A DNA stretch of 16,917 nt. Origin: Synechococcales cyanobacterium PMM_0003 (GTDB lineage Bacteria; Cyanobacteriota; Cyanobacteriia; Pseudanabaenales; Pseudanabaenaceae). The position numbers were made by a program, and so were the translations under genes. This document shows positions 6,259 through 12,096 of the stretch, one piece after another. The notes beneath the pieces were generated by a model. The model saw only the letters and a list, made by a program, of their open reading frames with translations. It did not search any database and had not been told where the DNA came from. The stretch spans positions 1 through 16,917 of the forward strand of contig CASBRC010000434.1 of NCBI GenBank assembly GCA_949128015.1, written 5' to 3'. Each line of letters starts with the position of its first letter. The first letter of the stretch is position 1.

Positions 6259-6297
6259 AAAAGCTGTGGCGCACGCGCAGCGTGCGCCACAGCTTTT
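6259..6297. repeat. 39-base palindrome, GCTGTGGCGC subfamily
   Basis: Arms 6259-6276 and 6280-6297 pair perfectly over 18 bases around a GCA loop. The arm AAAAGCTGTGGCGCACG matches the hairpins at 4131-4187 and 4744-4789 except that an A-T pair there is a G-C pair here, and the partner arm carries the matching change. It lies between the end of the half-transporter gene (6306) and the start of cbiG-cobJ (6213). Confidence 0.88.
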
Positions 6298-6305
6298 GAG
6301 ATTAA

Positions 6306-6581
6306 TTAGTTGTCATCATTCATAAGCAGACGCATCGCCATAATCGCAAACAACAACGCTGCGATCGCCTTGAGTAATTTTGTTGGTAAAAATATGGAGA
6401 TGCTGTCTCCCAGAAATACGCCAACTGCACTTGCTAGTAATAAGGCGGCTGCCGAGCCAATAAAAACAAATCTCGGAGCCGTCGAACTACCACTTAAGCT
6501 CAAGGTCGCTAGTTGGCTTTTGTCGCCCAACTCTGATAAAAAAATCGTGCCGAAGCTCAGAAATAATAATTGCCAGTCCAT
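6306..6581 (-). CDS. UPF0016 (GDT1/TMEM165/Mnx) family half-size membrane transporter
   Basis: 91-residue, three-helix membrane protein with the family signature ELGDKSQ at residues 17-23 in the first helix; other hydrophobic segments lie at about 36-57 and 66-86. UPF0016 proteins export Mn2+ (and in eukaryotes also exchange Ca2+/Mn2+ for protons); the acidic signature residues form the ion path. Full-length members carry two such signatures in six helices, so a single-signature protein must pair with another. The gene just upstream in the same operon (6654-7019) encodes the second half, suggesting a heterodimer like the hemi manganese exchangers described in Synechocystis. Location would be plasma or thylakoid membrane. 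It starts at ATG 6579-6581 and lies 72 bases from its partner, with a short palindrome between. Confidence 0.88.
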   Translation of the reverse strand: MDWQLLFLSFGTIFLSELGDKSQLATLSLSGSSTAPRFVFIGSAAALLLASAVGVFLGDSISIFLPTKLLKAIAALLFAIMAMRLLMNDDN

Positions 6582-6604
6582 ATTTAACTCATGGTGTAGG
6601 AATT

Positions 6605-6635
6605 AAGATAGACGGCGCAAAGCGCCGAATATCTT
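6605..6635. repeat. Short palindrome between the two half-transporter genes
   Basis: Arms 6605-6618 and 6622-6635 pair over 14 positions with two mismatches; tip GGCGC-AAA-GCGCC. It sits inside an apparent operon, so it is either a weak attenuator or processing site or simply another member of the palindrome family. Confidence 0.8.
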
Positions 6636-6653
6636 GTTAACATTAACGGTGAA

Positions 6654-7019
6654 TTAGGCGATCGCTTCCCATAGTAGGCTAATCGACAGAATCAGAAAAC
6701 TTAAGCCTGCTAAGGTGTTTAACAAGCTCGGTGAAAAAGTTTTGGCAAGCCATTTACCAGCGATTACGCCTAATAAGCTCGTTGAGACTAATGCGATCGC
6801 AGCTCCTGCAAACACAATCCAAGGCTGATGTGACTGTGCCGAAATTACTAAAATACTTAGCTGAGTTTTGTCCCCGATTTCGGCAAGAAATACAGTAATG
6901 AAAGTGGTGGTGACAATTTGCCAATGCTCAGTGTTTGGCTGTGCTTTGACAGGTGATGTTGGTTGCACTTGGGCTTGAGATGACTCTTGTGATTGAGATT
7001 TAGACTTTACAGACATCAT
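6654..7019 (-). CDS. UPF0016 family half-size membrane transporter, partner with N-terminal extension
   Basis: 121 residues. Residues 1-31 are a polar, Ser/Gln/Pro-rich, probably disordered cytoplasmic extension. Then come three hydrophobic segments (about 34-57, 65-86, 98-119), the first with the signature EIGDKTQ at 47-53. With the single-signature protein encoded immediately downstream (6306-6581) it would complete the two-signature, six-helix arrangement of a UPF0016 cation/proton exchanger, most likely for Mn2+ by analogy with cyanobacterial Mnx. The start is one of two adjacent ATG codons (7014-7019). No manganese-sensing yybP-ykoY aptamer was recognised in the 80 bases upstream, although long palindromes occupy 7099-7248. 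Substrate is inferred from family. Confidence 0.88.
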   Translation of the reverse strand: MMSVKSKSQSQESSQAQVQPTSPVKAQPNTEHWQIVTTTFITVFLAEIGDKTQLSILVISAQSHQPWIVFAGAAIALVSTSLLGVIAGKWLAKTFSPSLLNTLAGLSFLILSISLLWEAIA

Positions 7020-7098
7020 TTACGAGCGTTATTCAAACTTTTCATAATCATTTCATTTTAGCTTTGTGTTTGTCTTTAGGATCGCAAATGAAATAACT

Positions 7099-7197
7099 TA
7101 CTCCCTTCCCACCCAAGAATTAGCGTTGCGGCGCTTCGCGCCGCAACGCTAATTCTTGGGTTTTACTGTCTAAATCTGTCTCACGGGGAAGGGAGTA
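7099..7197. repeat. Nested palindrome: perfect 24-3-24 hairpin inside a 12-base inverted repeat
   Basis: The inner hairpin 7111-7134 / 7138-7161 has 24 perfect pairs and a TTC loop (tip GGCGC-TTC-GCGCC). Immediately outside on the left is TACTCCCTTCCC (7099-7110); its exact complement is at 7186-7197, separated from the inner right arm by 24 unpaired bases (7162-7185). With the insert removed this would be a continuous 36-pair stem. Confidence 0.88.
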
Positions 7198-7205
7198 TGT
7201 ATTGG

Positions 7206-7248
7206 AAAACCCAAATATGATTCGCCCGCCGAATCATATTTGGGTTTT
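7206..7248. repeat. 43-base palindrome, possible terminator of the 7267-7902 gene
   Basis: Arms 7206-7224 and 7230-7248 pair perfectly over 19 bases, loop CCCGC. The outer ends AAAACCC / GGGTTTT give a bidirectional terminator-like form in which the T-tract belongs to the arm. It lies 18 bases beyond the stop of the minus-strand gene at 7267. The tip does not follow the GC-NNN-GC pattern. Confidence 0.85.
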
Positions 7249-7266
7249 ATTTAATTTGCTGATCCC

Positions 7267-7902
7267 TTAGTTGGCAATAATTTGAGCTAAGCGGCGGAGA
7301 ATTTGTAACACTGTAGGAAGATCGTCATCGGGTGGAAAAATTGAAAACAGCGACGATGTGGCATATTTGGGCTGGTCATTGACTGCATTCAGTTTCAAAA
7401 ATCGATATTCACTACCGTTAGAAATTAACCCAAATGTAGTTTGACTTGGGTTAGGACTAGCAAGCATATAAGCAAGCGCTTGAGGCAAGGCTTTATGGAG
7501 TGAAAAACTACTGCTTTTGGACTCGATCACCAATATCCATAGGCTTTTCTGGATAACTAAAATATCAATACGTCCTCGATAGATCGTCTCGCCATCGATC
7601 GCGGATATTGAGATCGATTCTTCATCAGCGATCGCATATTGGGAACTGTAAAACCCAGCCAGATCGAGTAATGGTGACAATATCGCCATTTTGATCATGT
7701 TTTCCGAAACCACAGATCGCCGACTAATATTTTTGTAAAATTCAGTGATTCGTTTGAGTGCGTCAAGATCATGTTTTGTAAGGTTCGGCAGAGCTTGTTG
7801 CCACTCTGTAAAGAAATCTAGATCATCACTACGCTGCAACTGAAAGTCTCGCTCTAGTCCTTCTAGACTTGTCTCTTCAGAAATCCTGAGTAGTTGAACC
7901 AT
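7267..7902 (-). CDS. PD-(D/E)XK protein resembling the HsdR N-terminal (type I restriction) domain
   Basis: 211 residues. The N-terminal ~60 residues are charged and helical. From about 62 the sequence follows the restriction-endonuclease-like fold: Glu67 in VSENMIKMAIL, then GRIDILVI with Asp113, and WILVIESKS with Glu127 and Lys129 (D...ExK), followed by HKALPQALAYMLAS, a helix typical of HsdR-N-like nucleases. No helicase, HsdM or HsdS is fused or adjacent, so it is a stand-alone protein of a kind common in cyanobacteria, not a working type I system. Nuclease activity is plausible because the triad is intact, but unproven. Start ATG at 7900-7902 has a good ribosome-binding site, AAAGGT, eight bases upstream (7911-7916), one of the few clear ones here. 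It is a single gene flanked by palindromes on both sides. Confidence 0.75.
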   Translation of the reverse strand: MVQLLRISEETSLEGLERDFQLQRSDDLDFFTEWQQALPNLTKHDLDALKRITEFYKNISRRSVVSENMIKMAILSPLLDLAGFYSSQYAIADEESISISAIDGETIYRGRIDILVIQKSLWILVIESKSSSFSLHKALPQALAYMLASPNPSQTTFGLISNGSEYRFLKLNAVNDQPKYATSSLFSIFPPDDDLPTVLQILRRLAQIIAN

Positions 7903-7910
7903 GATTAGTT

Positions 7911-7916
7911 ACCTTT
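7911..7916 (-). promoter_or_regulatory. Ribosome-binding site of the HsdR-N-like gene
   Basis: AAAGGT on the minus strand, eight bases before the ATG at 7902, supports that start. Most other genes in the window have no recognisable Shine-Dalgarno. Confidence 0.6.
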
Positions 7917-7940
7917 AAATGTTGATGATCAATGTTGATC

Positions 7941-8028
7941 GGTTACAGCGCTTTGCGCTGCCATAAAACCCAGAGTAATTTTTGAAAGTGCCGCAAAGCG
8001 GCACTTTCAAAAATTCCTCTGTAACCTT
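7941..8028. repeat. Composite hairpin element, copy B
   Basis: It opens with GGTTACAG (7941-7948) and closes with CTGTAACC (8021-8028), a terminal inverted repeat. Positions 7943-7959 equal the leader of copy A at 4618-4634 (TTACAGCGCTTTGCGCT, 17 of 17). The main hairpin 7971-7994 / 7998-8021 has 24 pairs with one mismatch and an AAA loop: 51 bases, as in copy A. The left flank CCATAAAACCCAGAGTAA aligns with CCATAACCAGTAA in copy A, but the inner arms differ. Confidence 0.8.
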
Positions 8029-8074
8029 TAAAGCCTCAATAGGCTGTATCTCGATTTATTAATAGATGTTCTCC

Positions 8075-9439
8075 TTATTTCACAATTTCGTTGCGATCGC
8101 TATCTCGCCAAGGTGTTTCTGCAAAACTAGCGATCGGTAACTTGGGCGAACCCCATTTGGCAACTAAAGTTTGTAAAACGCGATCTTGCGATCGATGAAA
8201 AGCATCAATATCACCATCACCGCGATTGACGATCGCAAACCAGATTACGCCATGCTGTTGCGTCTGGACGATCCCTGCTAAGGCACTGACATCAGAAAGA
8301 GTCCCAGTTTTGACGATCGCCCCTTTCGGCATTTTGCGCCCCTCGATTGTGCCGCAGTTGCAATCACTAATCGGGAACAAATCGGCAAGGGTTAAGCCTT
8401 CGACTTGAGCGCGATTATGTACTGCCATCATAATTGCGACAGAGGCGCGAGGAGATATTTGATTGGCTTGCCCCAAACCTGAACCATTAATTAATCTTAT
8501 TTCTGAAAGCGGAATATCTGTAGCATTAGCCGCGATCGCCGCTACCTGTTTGCTGCCGCCCAGTTGCGAAGCTAACATTTCTGCCATCTCATTATTGCTG
8601 AAGGTATTCATGCGCTTCAGGATTTGCCAAAGCGGTAATGACGCATGACGGATTAATACTTTGCTAGGAGAAATATTTGCTGAGGCAAGGTTTGGCACAA
8701 TCTGCACATTGCCGATAATCGCTAGTTGCGGTTTAGGTGTTCCCGCAGGCATGGCAGCGTACTGCTCGGCAACTTCACCGCGCCATCGGCTGCTATCAAA
8801 GGCTAAGCGCAGAAAATTAGCAGCTTCCTGTGGATTAGACTCAAAGTTCATCGCGAATCTACCTGTAATGATGAGATTGCCTTGAACACGCTTAATTCCT
8901 AGCTGATTTAGTTTATTGCCAAGGGCGATCGCCTCTTCCCACACAAAAAATGGATCACCACTGCCTTCAATGATCAGATTGCCTTTGAGGGTATCGCCTG
9001 TCAGATTGCCTGTGGTGCTGATATTGGTAACAAAGCGATAGTTTGATCCCCATGTTTGCAGGGCTGCTAGGGTGGTGACAGTTTTAGTAAGCGATGCAGA
9101 TGGCAATGGGCGACTTGATAAATTACCTGAGGCGATCTCGCCATCATGAGACTGAATCCAAACTCCTTGGTTAGGATCACTTAGCCCCGCTTGCTTGAGT
9201 TCGTTGAGCATAACTGCGATCGCTTGTTTGGCGACAGGATCGATCTGTGTATTGGCGCTCGCCTCTGATGCTAAAACTGGGCGGGTAGCATAGCTCATCA
9301 GCGTTCGCGGCACTGTGGCGACCTCACGACCATCAAGAGCTTGGGTCGAGACCGATAACAGCAAAGCGCCTACTAAACTCCACATTGTCATTAGGAAAAC
9401 CAAAACTAGAATATGTATGCCGATCGTATCAGCACACAT
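8075..9439 (-). CDS. dacB: D-alanyl-D-alanine carboxypeptidase, PBP4/DacB-like (peptidase S13)
   Basis: Penicillin-binding serine peptidase acting on peptidoglycan stem peptides outside the plasma membrane. 454 residues. An uncharged hydrophobic segment at about 7-31 is the likely signal or anchor. The three active-site motifs are in order: SxxK as Ser116-Leu-Thr-Lys119 in PSASLTKT, SxN as Ser281-Asn-Asn283 in FSNNEMAEML, and KTG as Lys377-Thr-Gly in VKTGTLSDVSALAG. The insert between SxxK and SxN (about 160 residues, with GNLIIEGSGDPFF) is the S13-type extra domain, separating it from DacA-type S11 enzymes. It is translated last in remA-gmk-dacB: its ATG (9437-9439) lies three bases after the gmk stop, suggesting coupled translation. 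The lack of positive charge before the hydrophobic stretch leaves the exact start uncertain (Met17 or Met19 are alternatives). Confidence 0.9.
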   Translation of the reverse strand: MCADTIGIHILVLVFLMTMWSLVGALLLSVSTQALDGREVATVPRTLMSYATRPVLASEASANTQIDPVAKQAIAVMLNELKQAGLSDPNQGVWIQSHDGEIASGNLSSRPLPSASLTKTVTTLAALQTWGSNYRFVTNISTTGNLTGDTLKGNLIIEGSGDPFFVWEEAIALGNKLNQLGIKRVQGNLIITGRFAMNFESNPQEAANFLRLAFDSSRWRGEVAEQYAAMPAGTPKPQLAIIGNVQIVPNLASANISPSKVLIRHASLPLWQILKRMNTFSNNEMAEMLASQLGGSKQVAAIAANATDIPLSEIRLINGSGLGQANQISPRASVAIMMAVHNRAQVEGLTLADLFPISDCNCGTIEGRKMPKGAIVKTGTLSDVSALAGIVQTQQHGVIWFAIVNRGDGDIDAFHRSQDRVLQTLVAKWGSPKLPIASFAETPWRDSDRNEIVK

Positions 9440-9442
9440 ATT

Positions 9443-10039
9443 CTAATCGTGAAACATGGCTTTTTCGAGTTGTTGCAGAGCAATTTCTAGATCGTCGTTG
9501 ACAATGGTGATGTCAAACTCGTTTGCGGCGGCGACTTCTAACTCAGCGTGATGCAACCGCTTGATAATTTGTTCATTACTATCGGTACTGCGATCGCGTA
9601 AACGACTTTCCAAGACTTCCATCGAAGGTGGGGCAATAAAAATTCGCTTAGCACTCGGGAAAGATGTCGCTACTTGTCGCGCCCCTTCGAGTTCGATTTC
9701 TAATAGGACAATCTGCCCAATTGCGATCGCTTGGTCAATGGCTTGACGCGGAGTCCCGTAAAGATTTCCTGCATATTCTGCCCATTCGAGAAATTCGCCC
9801 GCATCGCGCTTTTGTTCAAATTCAGCCCGATCCCAAAAGAAATATTCTCGACCATGTTCTTCGCCTGTACGTGGCGATCTGGTCGTTGCCGAGATCGAGA
9901 AGAGAATGCGATCGGGATAGCGTTCTAGTAATCTCTGTAATAGAGTGCCTTTACCGACCCCACTTGGACCCGTTACAACAATTAATTTGCCTTCACTCAA
10001 CGTTTCGTATGTTCCTATAAAATTGATATCAATTTGCAT
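9443..10039 (-). CDS. gmk: Guanylate kinase
   Basis: Converts GMP (and dGMP) to GDP with ATP, an essential cytoplasmic step of guanine nucleotide supply. 198 residues, the normal bacterial length. P-loop GPSGVGKG at about 24-31, then ISATTRSPRTGEEHGREYFF with the GMP-binding Arg and Tyr residues, FLEWAEYAGNLYGTP, VLLEIELEGARQV, FIAPPS and the lid arginines RLRDRSTDS. All are standard. The first ~16 residues precede the usual start of the fold, so a slightly later start cannot be excluded, but the ATG at 10037-10039 is the first available. It follows remA by 74 bases holding a 49-base palindrome, and precedes the carboxypeptidase by 3 bases. Confidence 0.97.
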   Translation of the reverse strand: MQIDINFIGTYETLSEGKLIVVTGPSGVGKGTLLQRLLERYPDRILFSISATTRSPRTGEEHGREYFFWDRAEFEQKRDAGEFLEWAEYAGNLYGTPRQAIDQAIAIGQIVLLEIELEGARQVATSFPSAKRIFIAPPSMEVLESRLRDRSTDSNEQIIKRLHHAELEVAAANEFDITIVNDDLEIALQQLEKAMFHD

Positions 10040-10051
10040 TCATTTAGCTTA

Positions 10052-10100
10052 AAAACACAAGTCAAAATCATTGCAAAGCAATGATTTTGACTTGTGTTTT
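10052..10100. repeat. 49-base perfect palindrome between remA and gmk
   Basis: Arms 10052-10074 and 10078-10100 pair perfectly over 23 bases; loop AAA, tip TTGC-AAA-GCAA. It lies inside the remA-gmk spacer, so if transcribed it would form a strong hairpin ending in TTTT, able to attenuate gmk relative to remA or protect an RNA end. Confidence 0.9.
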
Positions 10101-10113
10101 ATTTGTTTATTAT

Positions 10114-10374
10114 TTATTCTGTTGCTCCTTCTTTACTGATGACAAAACGATTGGCAACAGTTTCAGGCTGAATTGCAGATAGAACTACATGGCTAGAATC
10201 GGTGACAATTACGGCTCTAGTGCGCCTACCATAGGTGGCATCAACCAACTTGCCGTGCTCTCGAGCATCACTAATGATACGCTTGATTGGAGCAGATTCG
10301 GGGCTAACGATCGCCACAACTCGATTTGCTGAAACAATATTACCAAAGCCGATGTTGATGAGCTTAATATCCAT
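10114..10374 (-). CDS. remA: RemA-like regulatory protein (DUF370)
   Basis: 86 residues matching the DUF370/RemA family: [34 protein letters not shown], a [25 protein letters not shown] core and [15 protein letters not shown]. In Bacillus subtilis RemA is a DNA-binding activator of biofilm matrix genes, and there too the gene lies just upstream of gmk, so the remA-gmk order is conserved across phyla. In cyanobacteria the function is not established as far as I know; the basic [10 protein letters not shown] segment is the DNA-contact region in the family. Start ATG 10372-10374; first gene of the apparent remA-gmk-dacB transcription unit, with a 223-base upstream gap containing one 51-base palindrome near the trpB side. 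Confidence 0.9.
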   Translation of the reverse strand: MDIKLINIGFGNIVSANRVVAIVSPESAPIKRIISDAREHGKLVDATYGRRTRAVIVTDSSHVVLSAIQPETVANRFVISKEGATE

Positions 10375-10511
10375 AATTTTATCGACCTAAAATCGATTGA
10401 GAGGTGATGTAGCTTCATTTTTGCATGTATTATCGCATTATCCTGAAAAAACAACTATCTACGATATATTTTGTCATGTATAGCGGTCGCCACTTGTACC
10501 AAGACAAATCA

Positions 10512-10562
10512 AAACCCAAAAGAGAGAGGCGGCGCGGAGCGCCGCCTCTCTCTTTTGGGTTT
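10512..10562. repeat. 51-base perfect palindrome, 24-3-24, after trpB
   Basis: Arms 10512-10535 and 10539-10562 pair perfectly; loop GGA, tip GGCGC-GGA-GCGCC; ends AAACCCAAAAG / CTTTTGGGTTT. It lies 36 bases beyond the trpB stop on the minus strand and upstream of remA, so it could terminate trpB. The form is bidirectional. Confidence 0.92.
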
Positions 10563-10597
10563 ATGTCCTAACAAGACTGGCGATATTGCCTACTTAC

Positions 10598-11830
10598 TTA
10601 TAGATTGAGATATTGAATTACGGTATTTACATCCTTATCACCACGTCCAGAGCAGTTAATAATAATGCGCTGATCGGCAGTTAACTGAGGACACAAAGTT
10701 TCTAAATAGGCGATCGCATGGGATGTTTCCAACGCAGGGATAATTCCTTCCAAACGAGAAATTCGTTGGAATGCATCTAGAGCTTCTTGATCGGTGACAC
10801 TGTAATATTCTGCGCGTCCCAAATCCTTGAGATAGCTATGTTCTGGTCCGACACCTGGATAATCCAAACCAGCACTAATGGAATGCGCTTCTTGTATCTG
10901 CCCTTGTGAATCTTGTAATAGATAGCTCATCGCCCCATGTAATACACCGACACGTCCAAGGGTTAGAGTCGCGGCATGGAATTCTGTATTTGTACCTTTA
11001 CCTGCGGCTTCTACACCAATCAGGCGTACGCTCGGCTCTTCGACAAACTCATGGAATAAACCCATTGCATTTGAGCCACCACCGACACATGCCAACAAAA
11101 TATCTGGCAAGCCGCCCCATTTCTCTTGACTCTGACGACGGCTCTCTTTCCCAATCACAGCATGGAAATCACGCACAATCATCGGATAGGGATGGGGCCC
11201 TGCCACGGAGCCAAGAATGTAATGGGTATCGACTACATTAGTCACCCAATCGCGAATCGCCTCGGATGTCGCGTCCTTGAGAGTGCCAGTCCCCGACTCA
11301 ACGGGACGCACTTCTGCACCCATCAGTTTCATGCGGAATACGTTTAAGGACTGCCGCTCCATGTCTTGTACGCCCATGTAGATGACGCAATCTAAACCAA
11401 AGCGGGCGCAAACTGTCGCTGTTGCCACGCCATGCTGTCCTGCACCTGTTTCCGCAATCACGCGCTTTTTACCCATGCGGATCGCCAGCAGAACTTGAGC
11501 TAAAGCATTATTGATTTTATGAGCGCCAGTATGGTTAAGGTCTTCGCGCTTGAGATAAATCTGGGCTGTCCCATAGTGCTGTGTTAGTCTTTCGGCAAAG
11601 TATAGAGGGCTAGGTCTGCCTACATAGTCGCGCAAATAGCCGTTTAGTTCGTTGTTAAAATCAGGATCATTTTTGTAATGATAAAAAGAGGTTTCTAACT
11701 CAGCAAGTGCGCTCATGAGGGTTTCAGGGACATATTTGCCCCCGAATATGCCAAATCGTCCTAGTGCGTCGGGACGATTGACGGACGTGGGTTGTACGGT
11801 TGTTTTGGGTGCGATCGGCGTTGTGGTCAT
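10598..11830 (-). CDS. trpB: Tryptophan synthase beta chain
   Basis: Catalyses the last step of tryptophan synthesis, joining indole (channelled from TrpA) with serine. 410 residues, TrpB1 type. A ~20-residue non-conserved Thr/Pro-rich extension precedes [16 protein letters not shown]. The PLP Schiff-base lysine is Lys105 in [10 protein letters not shown], the catalytic Glu127 lies in AETGAGQHG, and the phosphate-binding loop GGGSNAMG is at 250-257; near the end is the conserved [10 protein letters not shown]. The gene is alone, without trpA, as is usual in cyanobacteria where trp genes are scattered. Start ATG 11828-11830; no Shine-Dalgarno is evident. Nothing is missing from the active site. 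Confidence 0.98.
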   Translation of the reverse strand: MTTTPIAPKTTVQPTSVNRPDALGRFGIFGGKYVPETLMSALAELETSFYHYKNDPDFNNELNGYLRDYVGRPSPLYFAERLTQHYGTAQIYLKREDLNHTGAHKINNALAQVLLAIRMGKKRVIAETGAGQHGVATATVCARFGLDCVIYMGVQDMERQSLNVFRMKLMGAEVRPVESGTGTLKDATSEAIRDWVTNVVDTHYILGSVAGPHPYPMIVRDFHAVIGKESRRQSQEKWGGLPDILLACVGGGSNAMGLFHEFVEEPSVRLIGVEAAGKGTNTEFHAATLTLGRVGVLHGAMSYLLQDSQGQIQEAHSISAGLDYPGVGPEHSYLKDLGRAEYYSVTDQEALDAFQRISRLEGIIPALETSHAIAYLETLCPQLTADQRIIINCSGRGDKDVNTVIQYLNL

Positions 11831-11957
11831 TGCGGTGGGTCTTGACTGATGAGTTGGCTAATATATTAGAAATTGCTTGGTGCGCTTGTGGCACTCTATT
11901 CAGGATAACAAAATAATTTGCGATCGCCTTTATAGCCTAACGTGTAAACACAAGATA

Positions 11958-12065
11958 CCAAGAACTAAAGTTCTTGGCTAAAAGCTAAAGTCAGTTGAAA
12001 CTGACTGAAGAGGATTAACCCGTTTCAACGGGTTTTAGCTTTTAGCCCGCAATTTATTGCAGGGC
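11958..12065. repeat. Multi-hairpin (cloverleaf-like) intergenic element
   Basis: Four nested or adjacent stems: CCAAGAAC / GTTCTTGG (11958-11977, loop TAAA); a 14-base outer stem GGCTAAAAGCTAAA / TTTAGCTTTTAGCC (11976-11989 / 12034-12047) enclosing GTCAGT-TGAA-ACTGAC (11990-12005) and CCCGTT-TC-AACGGG (12019-12032); and GCCCGCAA / TTGC-A-GGGC (12045-12065). Neighbouring stems share one or two bases. It fills most of the gap between the kinase stop and trpB. The style with GTTTCAACGGG is familiar from cyanobacterial interspersed repeats. Confidence 0.8.
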
Positions 12066-12096
12066 ATTTATGGTGGCTTGTGTGTACACGGTAGCT

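Noticed and set aside
7020..7110. Manganese (yybP-ykoY) riboswitch upstream of the UPF0016 pair
   Set aside because: Such a switch would fit the predicted Mn2+ role, and GGGAAGGGAGTA nearby looks superficially similar to one strand of the aptamer, but that string is part of an inverted repeat and I could not find the paired conserved loops.
10209..10454. Open frame overlapping remA on the same strand
   Set aside because: It overlaps a well-recognised RemA coding sequence in another frame and encodes no recognisable protein.
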